Below are positions 9,001-17,036 of a stretch of DNA of 64,000 nt, one piece after another. Origin of the DNA: Paraburkholderia caffeinitolerans (GTDB taxonomy: Bacteria > Pseudomonadota > Gammaproteobacteria > Burkholderiales > Burkholderiaceae); NCBI RefSeq assembly GCF_902859945.1, contig NZ_CADIKL010000019.1, positions 62,001 to 126,000 of the forward strand. Reading direction: 5' to 3'. Position 1 is the first letter of the stretch; every line of letters begins with the position of its first letter. Position numbers and translations under genes: made by a program. Below the pieces are notes generated by a model that had not been told where the DNA came from, did not search any database, and saw nothing but the letters and a program-made list of their open reading frames with translations.

Positions 9001-11999
9001 CGCTCGGCAACGGTGTCGGCACGCTCGTCGCGGAGGAAGAGGGCATTGCGCTGCAGACGGCGTTGCGCGCGGCGCAGGCGCGCCGCGAGATTCAGGGCGA
9101 AGACGTGGTGCGCATCGTGAATGCGCGCGAGCACAATCTCAAGGCACTCGACGTCGACATTCCGCATGGCCGGTTCAACGTCATTACCGGCGTTTCGGGT
9201 TCGGGCAAATCCACGCTCGCGTTCGACATTCTGTTCCATGAGGGCCAGCGCCGTTACCTCGAATCGCTGAATGCCTACGCGCGTTCCATCGTGCAGCCTG
9301 CGGGGCGGCCGGAGGTCGATGCGGTCTACGGTATTCCTCCCACGGTCGCCATCGAGCAGCGTCTCTCGCGCGGCGGCCGCAAGAGCACGGTCGCGACCAC
9401 GTCCGAGGTGTGGCACTTCCTGCGGTTGCTGTATGTGAAACTCGGCGTGCAGCATTGCGTGCATGACGGCACGCCGGTGACGTCGCAAAGCACCGATGCC
9501 ATCGTTGCGCAACTGCTGCGCGAGCATCGCGGCCAGCACGTAGGGCTGCTAGCGCCGCTCGTCGTGAACCGCAAGGGCGTGTATACGGATCTCGCGAAAT
9601 GGGCGAAGGCGCGCGGCAATACGCATCTGCGCGTCGATGGCGAATTCGTGCCGGTGGCGCCGTGGCCGAAGCTTGACCGGTTCCGCGAGCACACGATCGA
9701 GTTGCCGGTCGGCGATCTCGTGATCGAGCCGGAAAACGAGGCGCAATTGCGCCAGTTGCTCGACGCGACGCTCGAAGCCGGCAAGGGTGTCATGCATCTG
9801 CTGGCGCCGCTCGACGGGCTTGATCATGCAATTGGCAATGGCAATTCGACTGCGCGCATCGGCATGGTGAAGGTCCTTTCGACGCGGCGTGCCTGCCCCG
9901 TGTGCGGCACGAGCTATCCCGAACTCGATCCGCGCATGTTCTCGTACAACAGCAAGCACGGCTGGTGCACGACCTGCGTGGGCACAGGGCTTGCGCTTAC
10001 GCGCGAGCAGCGCGCGGTCTACGACGATACGGTTCTTGCCGCCGACGATCGCGGCCGCGAGCAAACCTTGCCGTCCGAAGAGCAGGAGCCGGAGGGCATG
10101 GTCGACGAGCCGTGTCCGGACTGTCACGGCACGCGTCTGAATCCCGAGGCGCGCGCGGTGACCTTCGACGAGCATGCGATCGTCGATGTCGCGCAGTGGA
10201 CCGTGGCTGAAACGCGCCGCTGGATTGAATCGCTCGAATTGAACGGACGCGACGCGCAAATCGCGCGCGACGTGGTGAGCGAAATCCGCAGCCGCTTGCA
10301 GTTTCTCGAAGAAGTCGGGCTCGGCTATCTGAGCCTCGATCGCGCCGCGCCGAGCCTCTCGGGCGGCGAGGCGCAGCGTATTCGTCTCGCGGCGCAGCTC
10401 GGCAGCAATCTGCAGGGCGTGTGCTACGTGCTCGACGAACCCACTATTGGCCTGCATCCGCGCGACAACCAGATCCTGCTCGACGCGCTGCGCAGTCTTG
10501 GCGAGAAGGGCAATACGCTGGTCGTCGTGGAGCACGACGAAGACACGATTCGCCGCGCGGATCACATCATCGATATCGGGCCGAGCGCGGGTAAGCGCGG
10601 CGGACGCGTGGTCGCGCAGGGCAAGGTCGCCGATCTCGCGGCGCAGGCCGATTCCATCACGGGCCGCTATCTCGCGCATCCGATCGTGCATCCGTTGCAG
10701 CCGCGCCGGGAGGTAAAACCGGCGCGCGCGGGCCGCGAAGCGGTGCCCGCGCAGTGGCTCACGGTGCACGGCGGCAAACTGCACAACCTGCGCGATGTGA
10801 CCGCGCAGATTCCGCTTGGCCGCCTCGTGGCGATCACGGGCGTGAGCGGCTCGGGCAAGTCGACGCTCGCGCGTGATGTGCTGCTTTCGAATTTGCTCGA
10901 CGCGGTGGGGCGGTCGGTGCTGTCGTCGCCGGCAGAGCGCCGCGCGCGTAAGGCATCGAAGGAAAGCGCACCGGGCGCAGCCGAGCGTCGCTCGAGCGTG
11001 CTGGCGCGCACGAGCGCGCGGCCGAAGCTCGATGTTTCGCATACGTGGCAGGGCTGCGACTCGATTAGCGGATGGGAAACCATCGACCGCGTGCTCGAAG
11101 TCGACCAGACGCCGATCGGAAAAACGCCGCGTTCGTGTCCCGCTACCTATATCGGCGTATGGGACGCGATTCGCCGCCTCTTTGCCGATACGCTCGAGGC
11201 GCGCGCGCGTGGCTACAGCGCGTCGCGTTTTTCGTTCAATACCGGCGATGGCCGCTGCCCCGCGTGTGAAGGCCAGGGCGTGCGCACGATCGGCATGAGC
11301 TTCCTTCCCGATGTGAAAGTGCCGTGCGATGTCTGCCATGGCCAGCGTTTCAATCCGGAAACCCTGGCCGTGACGTGGCGCGGCCGGAACATCGGCGAAG
11401 TGCTGACGATGGAGATCGACGAGGCCGTGGAGTTCTTCGGCGCGATCACGAACATTGCGCATCCGTTGCAACTTATGAAGGACGTCGGGCTTGGCTATCT
11501 CACGCTCGGCCAGCCGTCGCCGACGCTTTCGGGCGGCGAGGCGCAACGCATCAAGCTCGTCACGGAACTTTCCAAAGTGCGCGACGACGTCACGCGGCGC
11601 GGCCAGAAGGCGCCGCACACGCTCTACGTACTCGACGAGCCCACCGTGGGCCTGCATATGGCTGACGTGGCGCGCCTCATTCGCGTGCTGCATCGTCTCG
11701 CCGATGGGGGGCACAGCGTGGTCGTGATCGAGCACGACCTCGACGTGATCGCGGAAGCCGACTGGATTATCGATCTCGGTCCCGAGGGCGGCGTGGGCGG
11801 CGGCACGATCGTCGGCGCGGCGAATCCGGAGGGGCTCGTGAAGATGGCCGCGAGCCACACGGGCGCGGCGCTTGGGCCAGTGCTCGCGCGCACGGCGAGC
11901 AGCGCGCAGCCGTCATCTTCGCCAGCGCGCGACGATGGTGCAGACGATGCCGACCCCGATGGCGCGCGTGCCGCGAATCGGCGGGCCAGCGCGTCGTAA
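6027..11999 (+). CDS. uvrA: Double-length UvrA (two UvrA units fused), SOS-regulated
   Basis: 1990 residues, about twice a normal UvrA. Four Walker A motifs are present: GPSGSGKSS near residue 38, then GVSGSGKST near 675, 1054 and 1605. LSGGE signatures follow, with DEP Walker B motifs, so two complete UvrA units lie head to tail. C-terminal zinc modules (CPTCGG..CPDC and CPACEG..CDVC) are seen in both halves. The second half has an intact insertion zinc site (CPVCG..CTTC..CPDC). In the first half the matching CPxC reads CPDS. The start at 6027 is chosen because longer in-frame starts would lie before or inside the SOS box. From memory, such tandem proteins occur in Burkholderiales beside a normal UvrA; the role is probably damage recognition in excision repair. 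Confidence 0.9.
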   Translation: MPAQVSDNRSIRIRGARQHNLKNLDLDLHTGQMTVVTGPSGSGKSSLVFDTLYAEGQRRYVETFSAYARQFLDRMDRPQVDRVDGVPPAIAIDQTNPVRSSRSTVGTMTELNDHLKLLYARAANLFDRVTAQPVRHDTPETIYAELRARTAAGDPRLVVTFPVELPETTTEEEVAQWLSASGYTRVQAQREVKTADGTRKMLDVVADRFRLQNAEKNRVIEAIEASLRRGAGRVNIYVVSETDGAADVSDTKSEPQIWRFSTGLHCPDSELRYADPQPALFSFNSAYGACEVCRGFGRVIGVDWGLVIPDARKTLRGGAIKPLQTPAWKECQDDLMRYAAKAGIPRDTAWSELTQEQRDWVLDGTPDWKGSWQSQWYGIKRFFQYLESKAYKMHIRVLLSKYRSYTPCETCGGARLKTEALQWRLGTGENASEVLAPEARFMPRGVEWSRAQLEALPGLTLHDVMLLPIERIRRFFDSLSLSSALLDDALKLLLAEVRTRLKYLCDVGLGYLTLDRQSRTLSGGEVQRINLTTALGTSLTKTLFVLDEPSIGLHPRDLNRIVEAMHRLRDAGNTLVVVEHDPSVMLAADRLIDMGPGPGERGGTIVYDGTPDDIRSSGTLTGEYLGGHRAVADASHWARRAVDSSTPRLVLEGASEHNLRDVTVEIPLQRLVCVTGVSGSGKSTLVQDVLYPALARHLGKATEAPGVYRQLSGAGQISDAVFVDQSPIGKTARSNPASYVGAFDEIRKLFAKAPLAKQRGYTAGMFSFNSGEGRCPTCGGSGFEHIEMQFLSDVYLRCPDCDGSRYRPEVLEVKIERGGRALSVADVLDLTVSEAAQCFSEDAEVLRVIQPIVDVGLEYVKLGQPVPTLSGGEAQRLKLAGYLAETAQAKGKESKEAAVGGRLFMFDEPTTGLHFDDIAKLMRAFGKLLAGGHSLLVIEHNLDVIRAADWLIDLGPEGGDAGGEVVCVGTPEDVIACPRSHTGAALERYEAALGNGVGTLVAEEEGIALQTALRAAQARREIQGEDVVRIVNAREHNLKALDVDIPHGRFNVITGVSGSGKSTLAFDILFHEGQRRYLESLNAYARSIVQPAGRPEVDAVYGIPPTVAIEQRLSRGGRKSTVATTSEVWHFLRLLYVKLGVQHCVHDGTPVTSQSTDAIVAQLLREHRGQHVGLLAPLVVNRKGVYTDLAKWAKARGNTHLRVDGEFVPVAPWPKLDRFREHTIELPVGDLVIEPENEAQLRQLLDATLEAGKGVMHLLAPLDGLDHAIGNGNSTARIGMVKVLSTRRACPVCGTSYPELDPRMFSYNSKHGWCTTCVGTGLALTREQRAVYDDTVLAADDRGREQTLPSEEQEPEGMVDEPCPDCHGTRLNPEARAVTFDEHAIVDVAQWTVAETRRWIESLELNGRDAQIARDVVSEIRSRLQFLEEVGLGYLSLDRAAPSLSGGEAQRIRLAAQLGSNLQGVCYVLDEPTIGLHPRDNQILLDALRSLGEKGNTLVVVEHDEDTIRRADHIIDIGPSAGKRGGRVVAQGKVADLAAQADSITGRYLAHPIVHPLQPRREVKPARAGREAVPAQWLTVHGGKLHNLRDVTAQIPLGRLVAITGVSGSGKSTLARDVLLSNLLDAVGRSVLSSPAERRARKASKESAPGAAERRSSVLARTSARPKLDVSHTWQGCDSISGWETIDRVLEVDQTPIGKTPRSCPATYIGVWDAIRRLFADTLEARARGYSASRFSFNTGDGRCPACEGQGVRTIGMSFLPDVKVPCDVCHGQRFNPETLAVTWRGRNIGEVLTMEIDEAVEFFGAITNIAHPLQLMKDVGLGYLTLGQPSPTLSGGEAQRIKLVTELSKVRDDVTRRGQKAPHTLYVLDEPTVGLHMADVARLIRVLHRLADGGHSVVVIEHDLDVIAEADWIIDLGPEGGVGGGTIVGAANPEGLVKMAASHTGAALGPVLARTASSAQPSSSPARDDGADDADPDGARAANRRASAS

Positions 12000-12081
12000 G
12001 CGGTTCCATGGCGGGCTCCATGAGCACGTCCTGCCGGACGCCCGAGAGCGCCCCGTATAGGCCTCACGGGCGTCAAACCGC

Positions 12082-12111
12082 TTGATCTGGGCGGCTCGCG
12101 CAAGGTATCAT
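12082..12111 (+). promoter_or_regulatory. Putative sigma-70 promoter
   Basis: TTGATC at 12082-12087 and TATCAT at 12106-12111 are separated by 18 bases, close to the -35/-10 consensus. Transcription would start near 12118, well ahead of the H-NS-like gene. Confidence 0.45.
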
Positions 12112-12117
12112 GGGCTC

Positions 12118-12272
12118 CGCTTGCAGCAAGTCGCCGTGCATTTTTAGCGGCACATTCTGGCGAGTGGAGCAGCGGACCTCAGATCCCCTCCGAACCGGTC
12201 GCGGGTTTCATACCCAGGCCACCTCATCAGTGCAGCAGGGCTTCGCGGCAACTGGCGAAGCCTTCGTCTTTT
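12118..12272 (+). ncRNA. Candidate small RNA or attenuated leader
   Basis: A stretch bounded by a plausible promoter and by a GGCTTCGC-N8-GCGAAGCC hairpin at 12239-12262 followed by TTCGTCTTTT. The interior can form further short hairpins (for example GGG-TTTCATA-CCC). It could be an independent sRNA of about 150 nt or the regulated leader of the H-NS-like gene at 12334. No known RNA family was recognised. Confidence 0.3.
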
Positions 12273-12333
12273 CAGGGCAGACCAATCGATATCGATCGAC
12301 GCCTGGTTCTTGCGATGCGAGAGGAATTATCCG

Positions 12334-12564
12334 ATGTTCGACCTCGACGGTGAGGCGCGCGAACGGCTCATCCTGTGGATTAAACGCCGCATGGAAGAGT
12401 ACGACATTACGCTCGAAGATCTTGAATTATCCATTGCCGAAAGTGAACGGCAGCCGATGTACCGGGATGCATACGGCAATACCTGGAATGGGGAAGGTGA
12501 CATGCCGTCCTGGTTGTTGCGTTACAAGCATGCTGGGCAGGACATAGAGCATTTCCGCTGCTAG
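12334..12564 (+). CDS. Small H-NS-type C-terminal domain protein
   Basis: 76 residues. Residues 42-76 match the H-NS DNA-binding domain (YRDAYGNTWNGEGDMPSWL then AGQDIEHF). The usual coiled-coil oligomerisation domain is replaced by a short, probably helical segment of about 40 residues. The QGR-like minor-groove hook is altered to GEGD, which removes the arginine expected to insert in AT-rich DNA. The ATG at 12334 has a good SD (GAGAGGAA); an upstream in-frame TTG is less likely. It could modulate full H-NS proteins or bind another partner. Confidence 0.72.
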   Translation: MFDLDGEARERLILWIKRRMEEYDITLEDLELSIAESERQPMYRDAYGNTWNGEGDMPSWLLRYKHAGQDIEHFRC

Positions 12565-12818
12565 TGGCAAGGTGTTGCGTGGCAGGCCGCCTGCCGGATT
12601 TAGCCAGTTCCGGTAGTAATTCAGTATCGTTTTAAAAATACCTTTTGGTGGATATTGCCCATTTAATCAATGGCGCTTTGCATCCGCCTGTTCCGGTTTG
12701 ACCATAAGCCGTTTAAGTGCATATTCATCGGCAAGTCGTTGATCTTGCCGGGTGGCCACGCCATGCAGTTGCGCAACAATACCGGCCATTGCGCTTATGC
12801 CGCATCCAGGGGGCGAAT

Positions 12819-13397
12819 ATGGCGTTGCTGGTGGTGGGTCTGGCAATTTTTATTGCCATGCATTTGATTCGTGTTGTGGCCGCACCGTGGCGCGAGGCGC
12901 AGATCGAGCGTTTCGGTATGCCGGTCTGGCGCGCTTGCTTCGGGCTGTTGTCGATTCTCGGCGTCGTGTTCATCGTCCGCGGCTATGGGCTTGCGCGACG
13001 CTATCCTGTGCCGATCTGGCTCCCGCCGTTCGGCATGGCGCACGTTACCGCACTTCTTACCGCAATTGCCTTCGTGATGATTGCGGCTGCCTGTGTGCCG
13101 GGCAATCACCTCAAGCGTGCGCTGGGCCAGCCCTTTTTGGGCGGCGTGGCGCTCTGGGCGTTCGCGCACCTGCTCGCCAACGGCACGCTGCACGCCATCG
13201 TCCTGTTTGGCGCATTGCTGGTTTGGGCGCTGATCAAACTGCGTGCAGACCGGCGGCGTGATCGCAAGGCCGGCGTCGTCCATGCGCAGGGCACCTTTGC
13301 GCGCGACGTGCTGGTCGTCGTGAGCGGACTCGTCGCGTGGGCCGTATTCGCCTTCTGGCTTCATGGCGTGTTGATCGGCGTGCGCCCGCTCGGCTGA
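12819..13397 (+). CDS. nnrU: NnrU family membrane protein
   Basis: 192 residues with about five to six membrane segments, starting at MALLVVGLAIFIAMHLIRV, the conserved NnrU N-terminus. NnrU was named for a gene linked to nitric oxide reduction in Rhodobacter; its biochemical role is unclear. No nitrogen-oxide genes lie nearby and no FNR-type box was seen upstream. The start at 12819 has a purine-rich SD (AGGGGGCG) and excludes a basic, non-conserved N-terminal extension. Confidence 0.75.
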   Translation: MALLVVGLAIFIAMHLIRVVAAPWREAQIERFGMPVWRACFGLLSILGVVFIVRGYGLARRYPVPIWLPPFGMAHVTALLTAIAFVMIAAACVPGNHLKRALGQPFLGGVALWAFAHLLANGTLHAIVLFGALLVWALIKLRADRRRDRKAGVVHAQGTFARDVLVVVSGLVAWAVFAFWLHGVLIGVRPLG

Positions 13398-13401
13398 CGT
13401 G

Positions 13402-13435
13402 CCGCGAAAAAAAGAAGCCTGCTCGAGGCAGGCTT
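13402..13435 (-). terminator. Terminator of the pcaHG operon
   Basis: Stem AAGCCTGC (13415-13422) with GCAGGCTT (13428-13435). The A-run at 13407-13413 becomes a U-run on the minus strand. It lies about 100 bases after the pcaG stop. Confidence 0.85.
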
Positions 13436-13534
13436 CGTCAAGGTACGACTCGGAGTTTCGCGATCAAATCTCAACCGCTGCGATCTTGGGCGGCGTCCGT
13501 GAAAGCTGCATGAAAGTGCGCGGTGGATTTCAGG

Positions 13535-14122
13535 TCACAGATCGAAGAACACCGTTTCACGTTCGCCCTGCATGCAGATATCGAAGTGATAGACGATATT
13601 GCCGGCTTGCTCGGTGCGCCGCGCGACCAGGGTCTGGCGGCGCGCTTCGGGCACTGAGGCAAGCACTGGATCGGTGGCATTCGCGTCGGCTTCGTCGTCG
13701 AAATAGAGCCGTGTGAACGTGTGAGTGAGCATGCCGCGCATCATGACGATCACGTTGATGTGCGGCGCTTCGTCTGCCTGATCGCGCCCCGGCTTCACCG
13801 TGCGCACGATAAAGCGCTGCTCCGGATCCGTGCCGGTTCCCACGCGTGCGAAACCGCGAAAGCCGGTTTCGGCCACCTGCACGCGCGACGCCGGGTACTG
13901 ACCGCTTGCGTCGACTTGCGAGAACTCCAGCATGGCGTCGAAGACCGGCTTGCCGTCGCCGTCGATCACGCGGCCCATCAGCGTGATGTGCTCGCCGGGC
14001 GTCTGCGGGCCGGCCATCTCGGGCGTGAAGAGGCTCTTGAAGTCGAAGTCGTATTGCTGTGGGCACAGTCCATAGGCAAAGTACGGGCCGACAGTTTGCG
14101 AAGGCGTTTCCTTGAGTGCCAT
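13535..14122 (-). CDS. pcaG: Protocatechuate 3,4-dioxygenase alpha subunit
   Basis: 195-residue structural subunit of the intradiol dioxygenase that cleaves protocatechuate to beta-carboxy-cis,cis-muconate (beta-ketoadipate pathway). It begins MALKETPSQTVGPYFAYGL, the conserved PcaG N-terminus, and contains HINVIVMMRGM in the sandwich core. The alpha subunit lacks the full iron ligand set held by PcaH. The ATG at 14122 is preferred to an in-frame TTG six bases upstream; SD-like ATGGAGCG lies in the end of pcaH. The pcaH stop is only two bases away, so the two are cotranscribed. Confidence 0.95.
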   Translation of the reverse strand: MALKETPSQTVGPYFAYGLCPQQYDFDFKSLFTPEMAGPQTPGEHITLMGRVIDGDGKPVFDAMLEFSQVDASGQYPASRVQVAETGFRGFARVGTGTDPEQRFIVRTVKPGRDQADEAPHINVIVMMRGMLTHTFTRLYFDDEADANATDPVLASVPEARRQTLVARRTEQAGNIVYHFDICMQGERETVFFDL

Positions 14123-14124
14123 GA

Positions 14125-14829
14125 TCAACGCTCCATGGGAGTCTGGTTCGGGCCGCGCAGCACGATGTCGAATTCGTAGCCGAGTGCAAAGCCTTCTTCG
14201 GTGGTGTCGAGCGAGAAGCGCGAGATCATGCGATCGCGCGCCTGCTCGGGCGTGCCCTGGAAGATCGGGTCGTAGGCGAGCAGCGGGTCGCCGGGGAAAT
14301 ACATTTGCGTGACGAGGCGCGAACCGAAGTAATCACCGAACAGCGAGAAGTGAATGTGATTCGGCCGCCACGCATTGGGGTGATTGCCCCATGGGTACGC
14401 GCCGGGCTTGATCGTGAGAAAGCGATAGCGGCCTTCGTTGTCGGTCAGGCAGCGCCCCGCGCCCAGAAAATTCGGATCGAGCGGGGCATCGTGCTGGTCC
14501 TGCTTGTGAACATAGCGTCCCGCAGCGTTGGCCTGCCAGATTTCGACAAGTGAATTCCGCACCGGCTTGCCGCCGTCGTCCAGCACGCGGCCCGTGACGA
14601 TGATGCGCTCGCCGAGCGGTGCGCCGTTACGCGCCGCATTGCGCGTGAGATCGTGGTCGAGCGCGCCGAGATCTTCCGCGCCGTACACGGGCGCGTGCAG
14701 ATTGCGCAATTTTTCCTTTAGTGGAATCAGCGGCAAGGTCGGGCCACGCTTGACCGACGAGCGGTACGGCGGATAGACATACGCCGGATGCGAATCGAAG
14801 TCGCGCGGCGACAGGAAGGACTCATCCAT
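14125..14829 (-). CDS. pcaH: Protocatechuate 3,4-dioxygenase beta subunit
   Basis: 234-residue catalytic subunit carrying the non-heme Fe(III). Iron-ligand motifs are visible: the tyrosine segment RYRFLTIKPGAYPWGN and the histidine pair in RPNHIHFSLFG. The signature LVEIWQANAAGRYVHKQD is intact. The start MDESFLSPRDFDSHPAY has an SD AGGAGA. It is first in the pcaHG operon and divergent from the PcaQ-like regulator; other pca genes are not in the window. Confidence 0.96.
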   Translation of the reverse strand: MDESFLSPRDFDSHPAYVYPPYRSSVKRGPTLPLIPLKEKLRNLHAPVYGAEDLGALDHDLTRNAARNGAPLGERIIVTGRVLDDGGKPVRNSLVEIWQANAAGRYVHKQDQHDAPLDPNFLGAGRCLTDNEGRYRFLTIKPGAYPWGNHPNAWRPNHIHFSLFGDYFGSRLVTQMYFPGDPLLAYDPIFQGTPEQARDRMISRFSLDTTEEGFALGYEFDIVLRGPNQTPMER

Positions 14830-14923
14830 GGGGGGTGTCTCCTGGCAGGATGGTGGTAAGAGGATGCGAGACGCGGCGGACGGTCGCAGCTCACGCATGC
14901 AGCCACTTTATCCAAGTCGAAAA

Positions 14924-14976
14924 GTTATGCAAAATGACGTTTTCTCGCGTCTCGTATAACCAATCGTTATGCAAAA
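14924..14976. promoter_or_regulatory. Repeated GTTATGCAAAA boxes and LysR dyad in the pca intergenic region
   Basis: GTTATGCAAAA occurs at 14924-14934 and again at 14966-14976, 42 bases apart (about four helical turns). The second copy forms the right arm of a perfect ATAAC-N5-GTTAT dyad (14956-14970) that overlaps the pcaQ start codon. Such dyads with T-N11-A geometry are typical LysR sites, and published PcaQ sites are of the ATAACC-N-GGTTAT type (from memory). Confidence 0.65.
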
Positions 14977-16009
14977 CCGGCTTGCAGACTCACGCGTCAA
15001 ATTTCGTCACCTTCAGTGCTTTCTCGCGGTTGCGCAGTTCGGCAGCGTGCAGCAGGCGGCAGAGAGCCTTTCGATTACGCAGCCAGCGGTGTCCAAGACG
15101 ATTGCCGAACTGGAGTCGGCGCTCGGCGTGAAGCTGTTTGAACGCGGCCGGCACGGGGCGGTGCCCACGCGGGAGGGCCAGCTTTTCATGCCGCACGCGA
15201 GCGCGTGCGTGAGCGCGCTGCGCCAGGGTGTTGCGCTGCTTGCGCGCGAAGAGGGTGCGGTGGCGGCAACGCTTGATATCGGGGTGTTGCCGACAGTGGC
15301 GACCGCACTCGTGCCCGCAGCGCTGCGGCGCTTCGGCGGCGAGTGGCCGCGCGTGAGCGTGCGGCTCATGACGGCGGCTAACGCGGAATTGCTCGAGCGC
15401 CTGAAAGCGGGGTCGATCAGTTTCGCGGTTGGGCGTCTGGCGGATCCGGAGCGCATGGTGGGCCTGAGCTTCGAGCAGCTCTATAACGAACCGCTGGCGG
15501 TGGTCGTGCGCTCGGGGCATCCGCTCGCGCAGGAGCCGGGATCGGCGTTGCCGCTTGCGCAGTTCCCTACGCAGTTTCCGCTGGTGCTGCCGCCGTTCGG
15601 AACGCTGATTCGTCAGGCCGCGGACAGTCTGCTGGCGGCGTGGGGTGCACCGCCGCTTACCTCGTTCGTCGAATTGCTGTCGGTCTCGGTGGGGCGTGCG
15701 CTTGCGCTCGAAAACGACGCGGTCTGGTTCGTGCCATCGGGTGCGGTCGAATATGATTTGCGCGCGGGGACGCTGGTGCGTCTGCCGTTGCCGAGCGCGG
15801 GCGCAGAGGAGCCCGTCGGCCTGATCCAGCGCACCGACACGCAACCGACGGCGGCGGGGCGCGCGTTGATCGACGCGGTGAGGGAAGCCGCGCGCGAACG
15901 CAACGCGGCAGCGCATACGAAACCGGCGGCGCGGCGCGGGCGCCAACGCTCGCACGCGACGGCCGTCCCCGGAAGCAAGCGGCGTTCAGGCGCCGCCAAA
16001 GGCGAATAA
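14969..16009 (+). CDS. pcaQ: LysR regulator of protocatechuate catabolism (PcaQ-like)
   Basis: 346 residues: N-terminal winged helix-turn-helix (about 12-70, VKFRHLQCFLAVAQ.. QPAVSKTIAELE) and a C-terminal effector domain. The DSRxKFRHLQ opening and divergent position next to pcaHG point to PcaQ, which activates pca genes with beta-carboxy-cis,cis-muconate or related inducer. The last about 35 residues are a basic, low-complexity tail. No clear SD precedes the ATG, whose codon lies inside the predicted operator, so the protein could repress its own synthesis. Confidence 0.85.
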   Translation: MQNRLADSRVKFRHLQCFLAVAQFGSVQQAAESLSITQPAVSKTIAELESALGVKLFERGRHGAVPTREGQLFMPHASACVSALRQGVALLAREEGAVAATLDIGVLPTVATALVPAALRRFGGEWPRVSVRLMTAANAELLERLKAGSISFAVGRLADPERMVGLSFEQLYNEPLAVVVRSGHPLAQEPGSALPLAQFPTQFPLVLPPFGTLIRQAADSLLAAWGAPPLTSFVELLSVSVGRALALENDAVWFVPSGAVEYDLRAGTLVRLPLPSAGAEEPVGLIQRTDTQPTAAGRALIDAVREAARERNAAAHTKPAARRGRQRSHATAVPGSKRRSGAAKGE

Positions 16010-16021
16010 AGCGCTCGTGTC

Positions 16022-16705
16022 TCAGGCTGCCGGAAGTTTCTTTTTGGAACGGGGCGGTTTGCTGGGCGGCGGGGCCGCTTCGGTGGTTTGGGCGGCTTCG
16101 ACCGTGCCGGGCACCGTAGCGCCCGTCGACATCCAGAGCACAAGCGCGTCTTCCTTGCTGGTGGAAACGGCAAAGTGGCCGGTGCGGCTGTCGAAGTAGA
16201 GGCTGTCGCCGGCTTCGAGATGCGTGGGGGTGTAGAGCTCGGTGTGCAGACAGACGCTGCCGCTGATCACATAGATGAATTCTTCGCCTTCGTGCCGCCC
16301 CCAGTCTTCGAACGCGTCCACCGAATGCGCCGTGACGCGCACCAGAAACGGCAGCATGGCCTTGTGCGCAAGCTCCGTGGCGAGCAACTCCATCTCGTAA
16401 CCGCGATACGCGTGCGGCTTGCCCGCGCCGCGCCGCGTGAGCGCGCGGCGGCCGCCGAAGTCGAGCTTCGGCGTCGAGCCGAATAGCTCGCCCAAGTCGA
16501 TTTTCAAGCCGGCAACGATCTTCTGCAGCACATCGAAAGTAGGCGACATTAGCCCGTTTTCGATTTTGGAAAGCGTGGAGCGCGACACGCCACACGCGTG
16601 GCTCGCGTGTTCGAGCGTCAGGTCGAGAACGAGGCGGGCGGCGCGGACGCGCCGGCCGAGGTCTGCGGTCGACGAAGCCGCTGATTGCGTGAGCGTGGTG
16701 TCCAT
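16022..16705 (-). CDS. XRE-family regulator with C-terminal cupin domain
   Basis: 227 residues. A phage-repressor-like HTH spans about 17-72 (RAARLVLDLTLEHASHACGVSRSTLSKIENG), and a cupin_2 sensor spans about 120-190 (GEEFIYVISGSVCLHTELYTPTHLEAGDSLYFDS). The tail is Pro/Lys-rich. Such proteins often control amino-acid, polyamine or aromatic catabolism; the ligand here is unknown. It is convergent with pcaQ, 12 bases apart, with no separate terminator visible. Confidence 0.88.
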   Translation of the reverse strand: MDTTLTQSAASSTADLGRRVRAARLVLDLTLEHASHACGVSRSTLSKIENGLMSPTFDVLQKIVAGLKIDLGELFGSTPKLDFGGRRALTRRGAGKPHAYRGYEMELLATELAHKAMLPFLVRVTAHSVDAFEDWGRHEGEEFIYVISGSVCLHTELYTPTHLEAGDSLYFDSRTGHFAVSTSKEDALVLWMSTGATVPGTVEAAQTTEAAPPPSKPPRSKKKLPAA

Positions 16706-17036
16706 GAGTGGTGACGAGCAGGATCGAGTGTTCTGGCACGTTTCCGATCATAGCAAACCGTCGCCTTTAGGAAACATCGGCCAGATGGCTAACGTTTGCA
16801 ATCTGAATGTGGGTGCCGTGCAGGCTCGCCAGATCGAATTGTTTCGATTCGCACCGTTCAGGGAACCGAATTAACCATCTTTAAAGATTGCCGTGGATCT
16901 TGTCGCCGTGGAAAAGGTCTTTCAATACAGTAAGAATGTGAATAGAGTCTCGATCTGCGTCGCGTGGTCACGCGACGAATCGTATGGCGATCCTTACTAT
17001 TTGATTAGACGACATAGATCAAGTTTGGAGAAGAAA
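16706..17036. other. Gene-free stretch with two perfect dyads
   Basis: 331 bases between divergent genes. It contains ATCGAA-N4-TTCGAT at 16833-16848 and the 12-base palindrome ATCTTTAAAGAT at 16877-16888. Either could be an operator for the XRE regulator or for the small gene at 17037. Confidence 0.4.

Larger units (their letters stand above)
12000..12333. other. Gene-free stretch before the H-NS-like gene
   Basis: 334 bases with a plausible sigma-70 promoter (12082-12111) and a terminator-like hairpin (12239-12272). No open frame here looks coding. See the ncRNA entry. Confidence 0.5.

Noticed and set aside
7473..11858. Several long minus-strand frames inside uvrA
   Set aside because: These are shadows of high-GC codon bias; their translations are His/Arg/Ala-rich without motifs.
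12160..12235. A tRNA-like stretch with GGG-TTTCATA-CCC resembling a T-arm
   Set aside because: The stem is three pairs, not five, and no acceptor stem or anticodon arm can be drawn around it.
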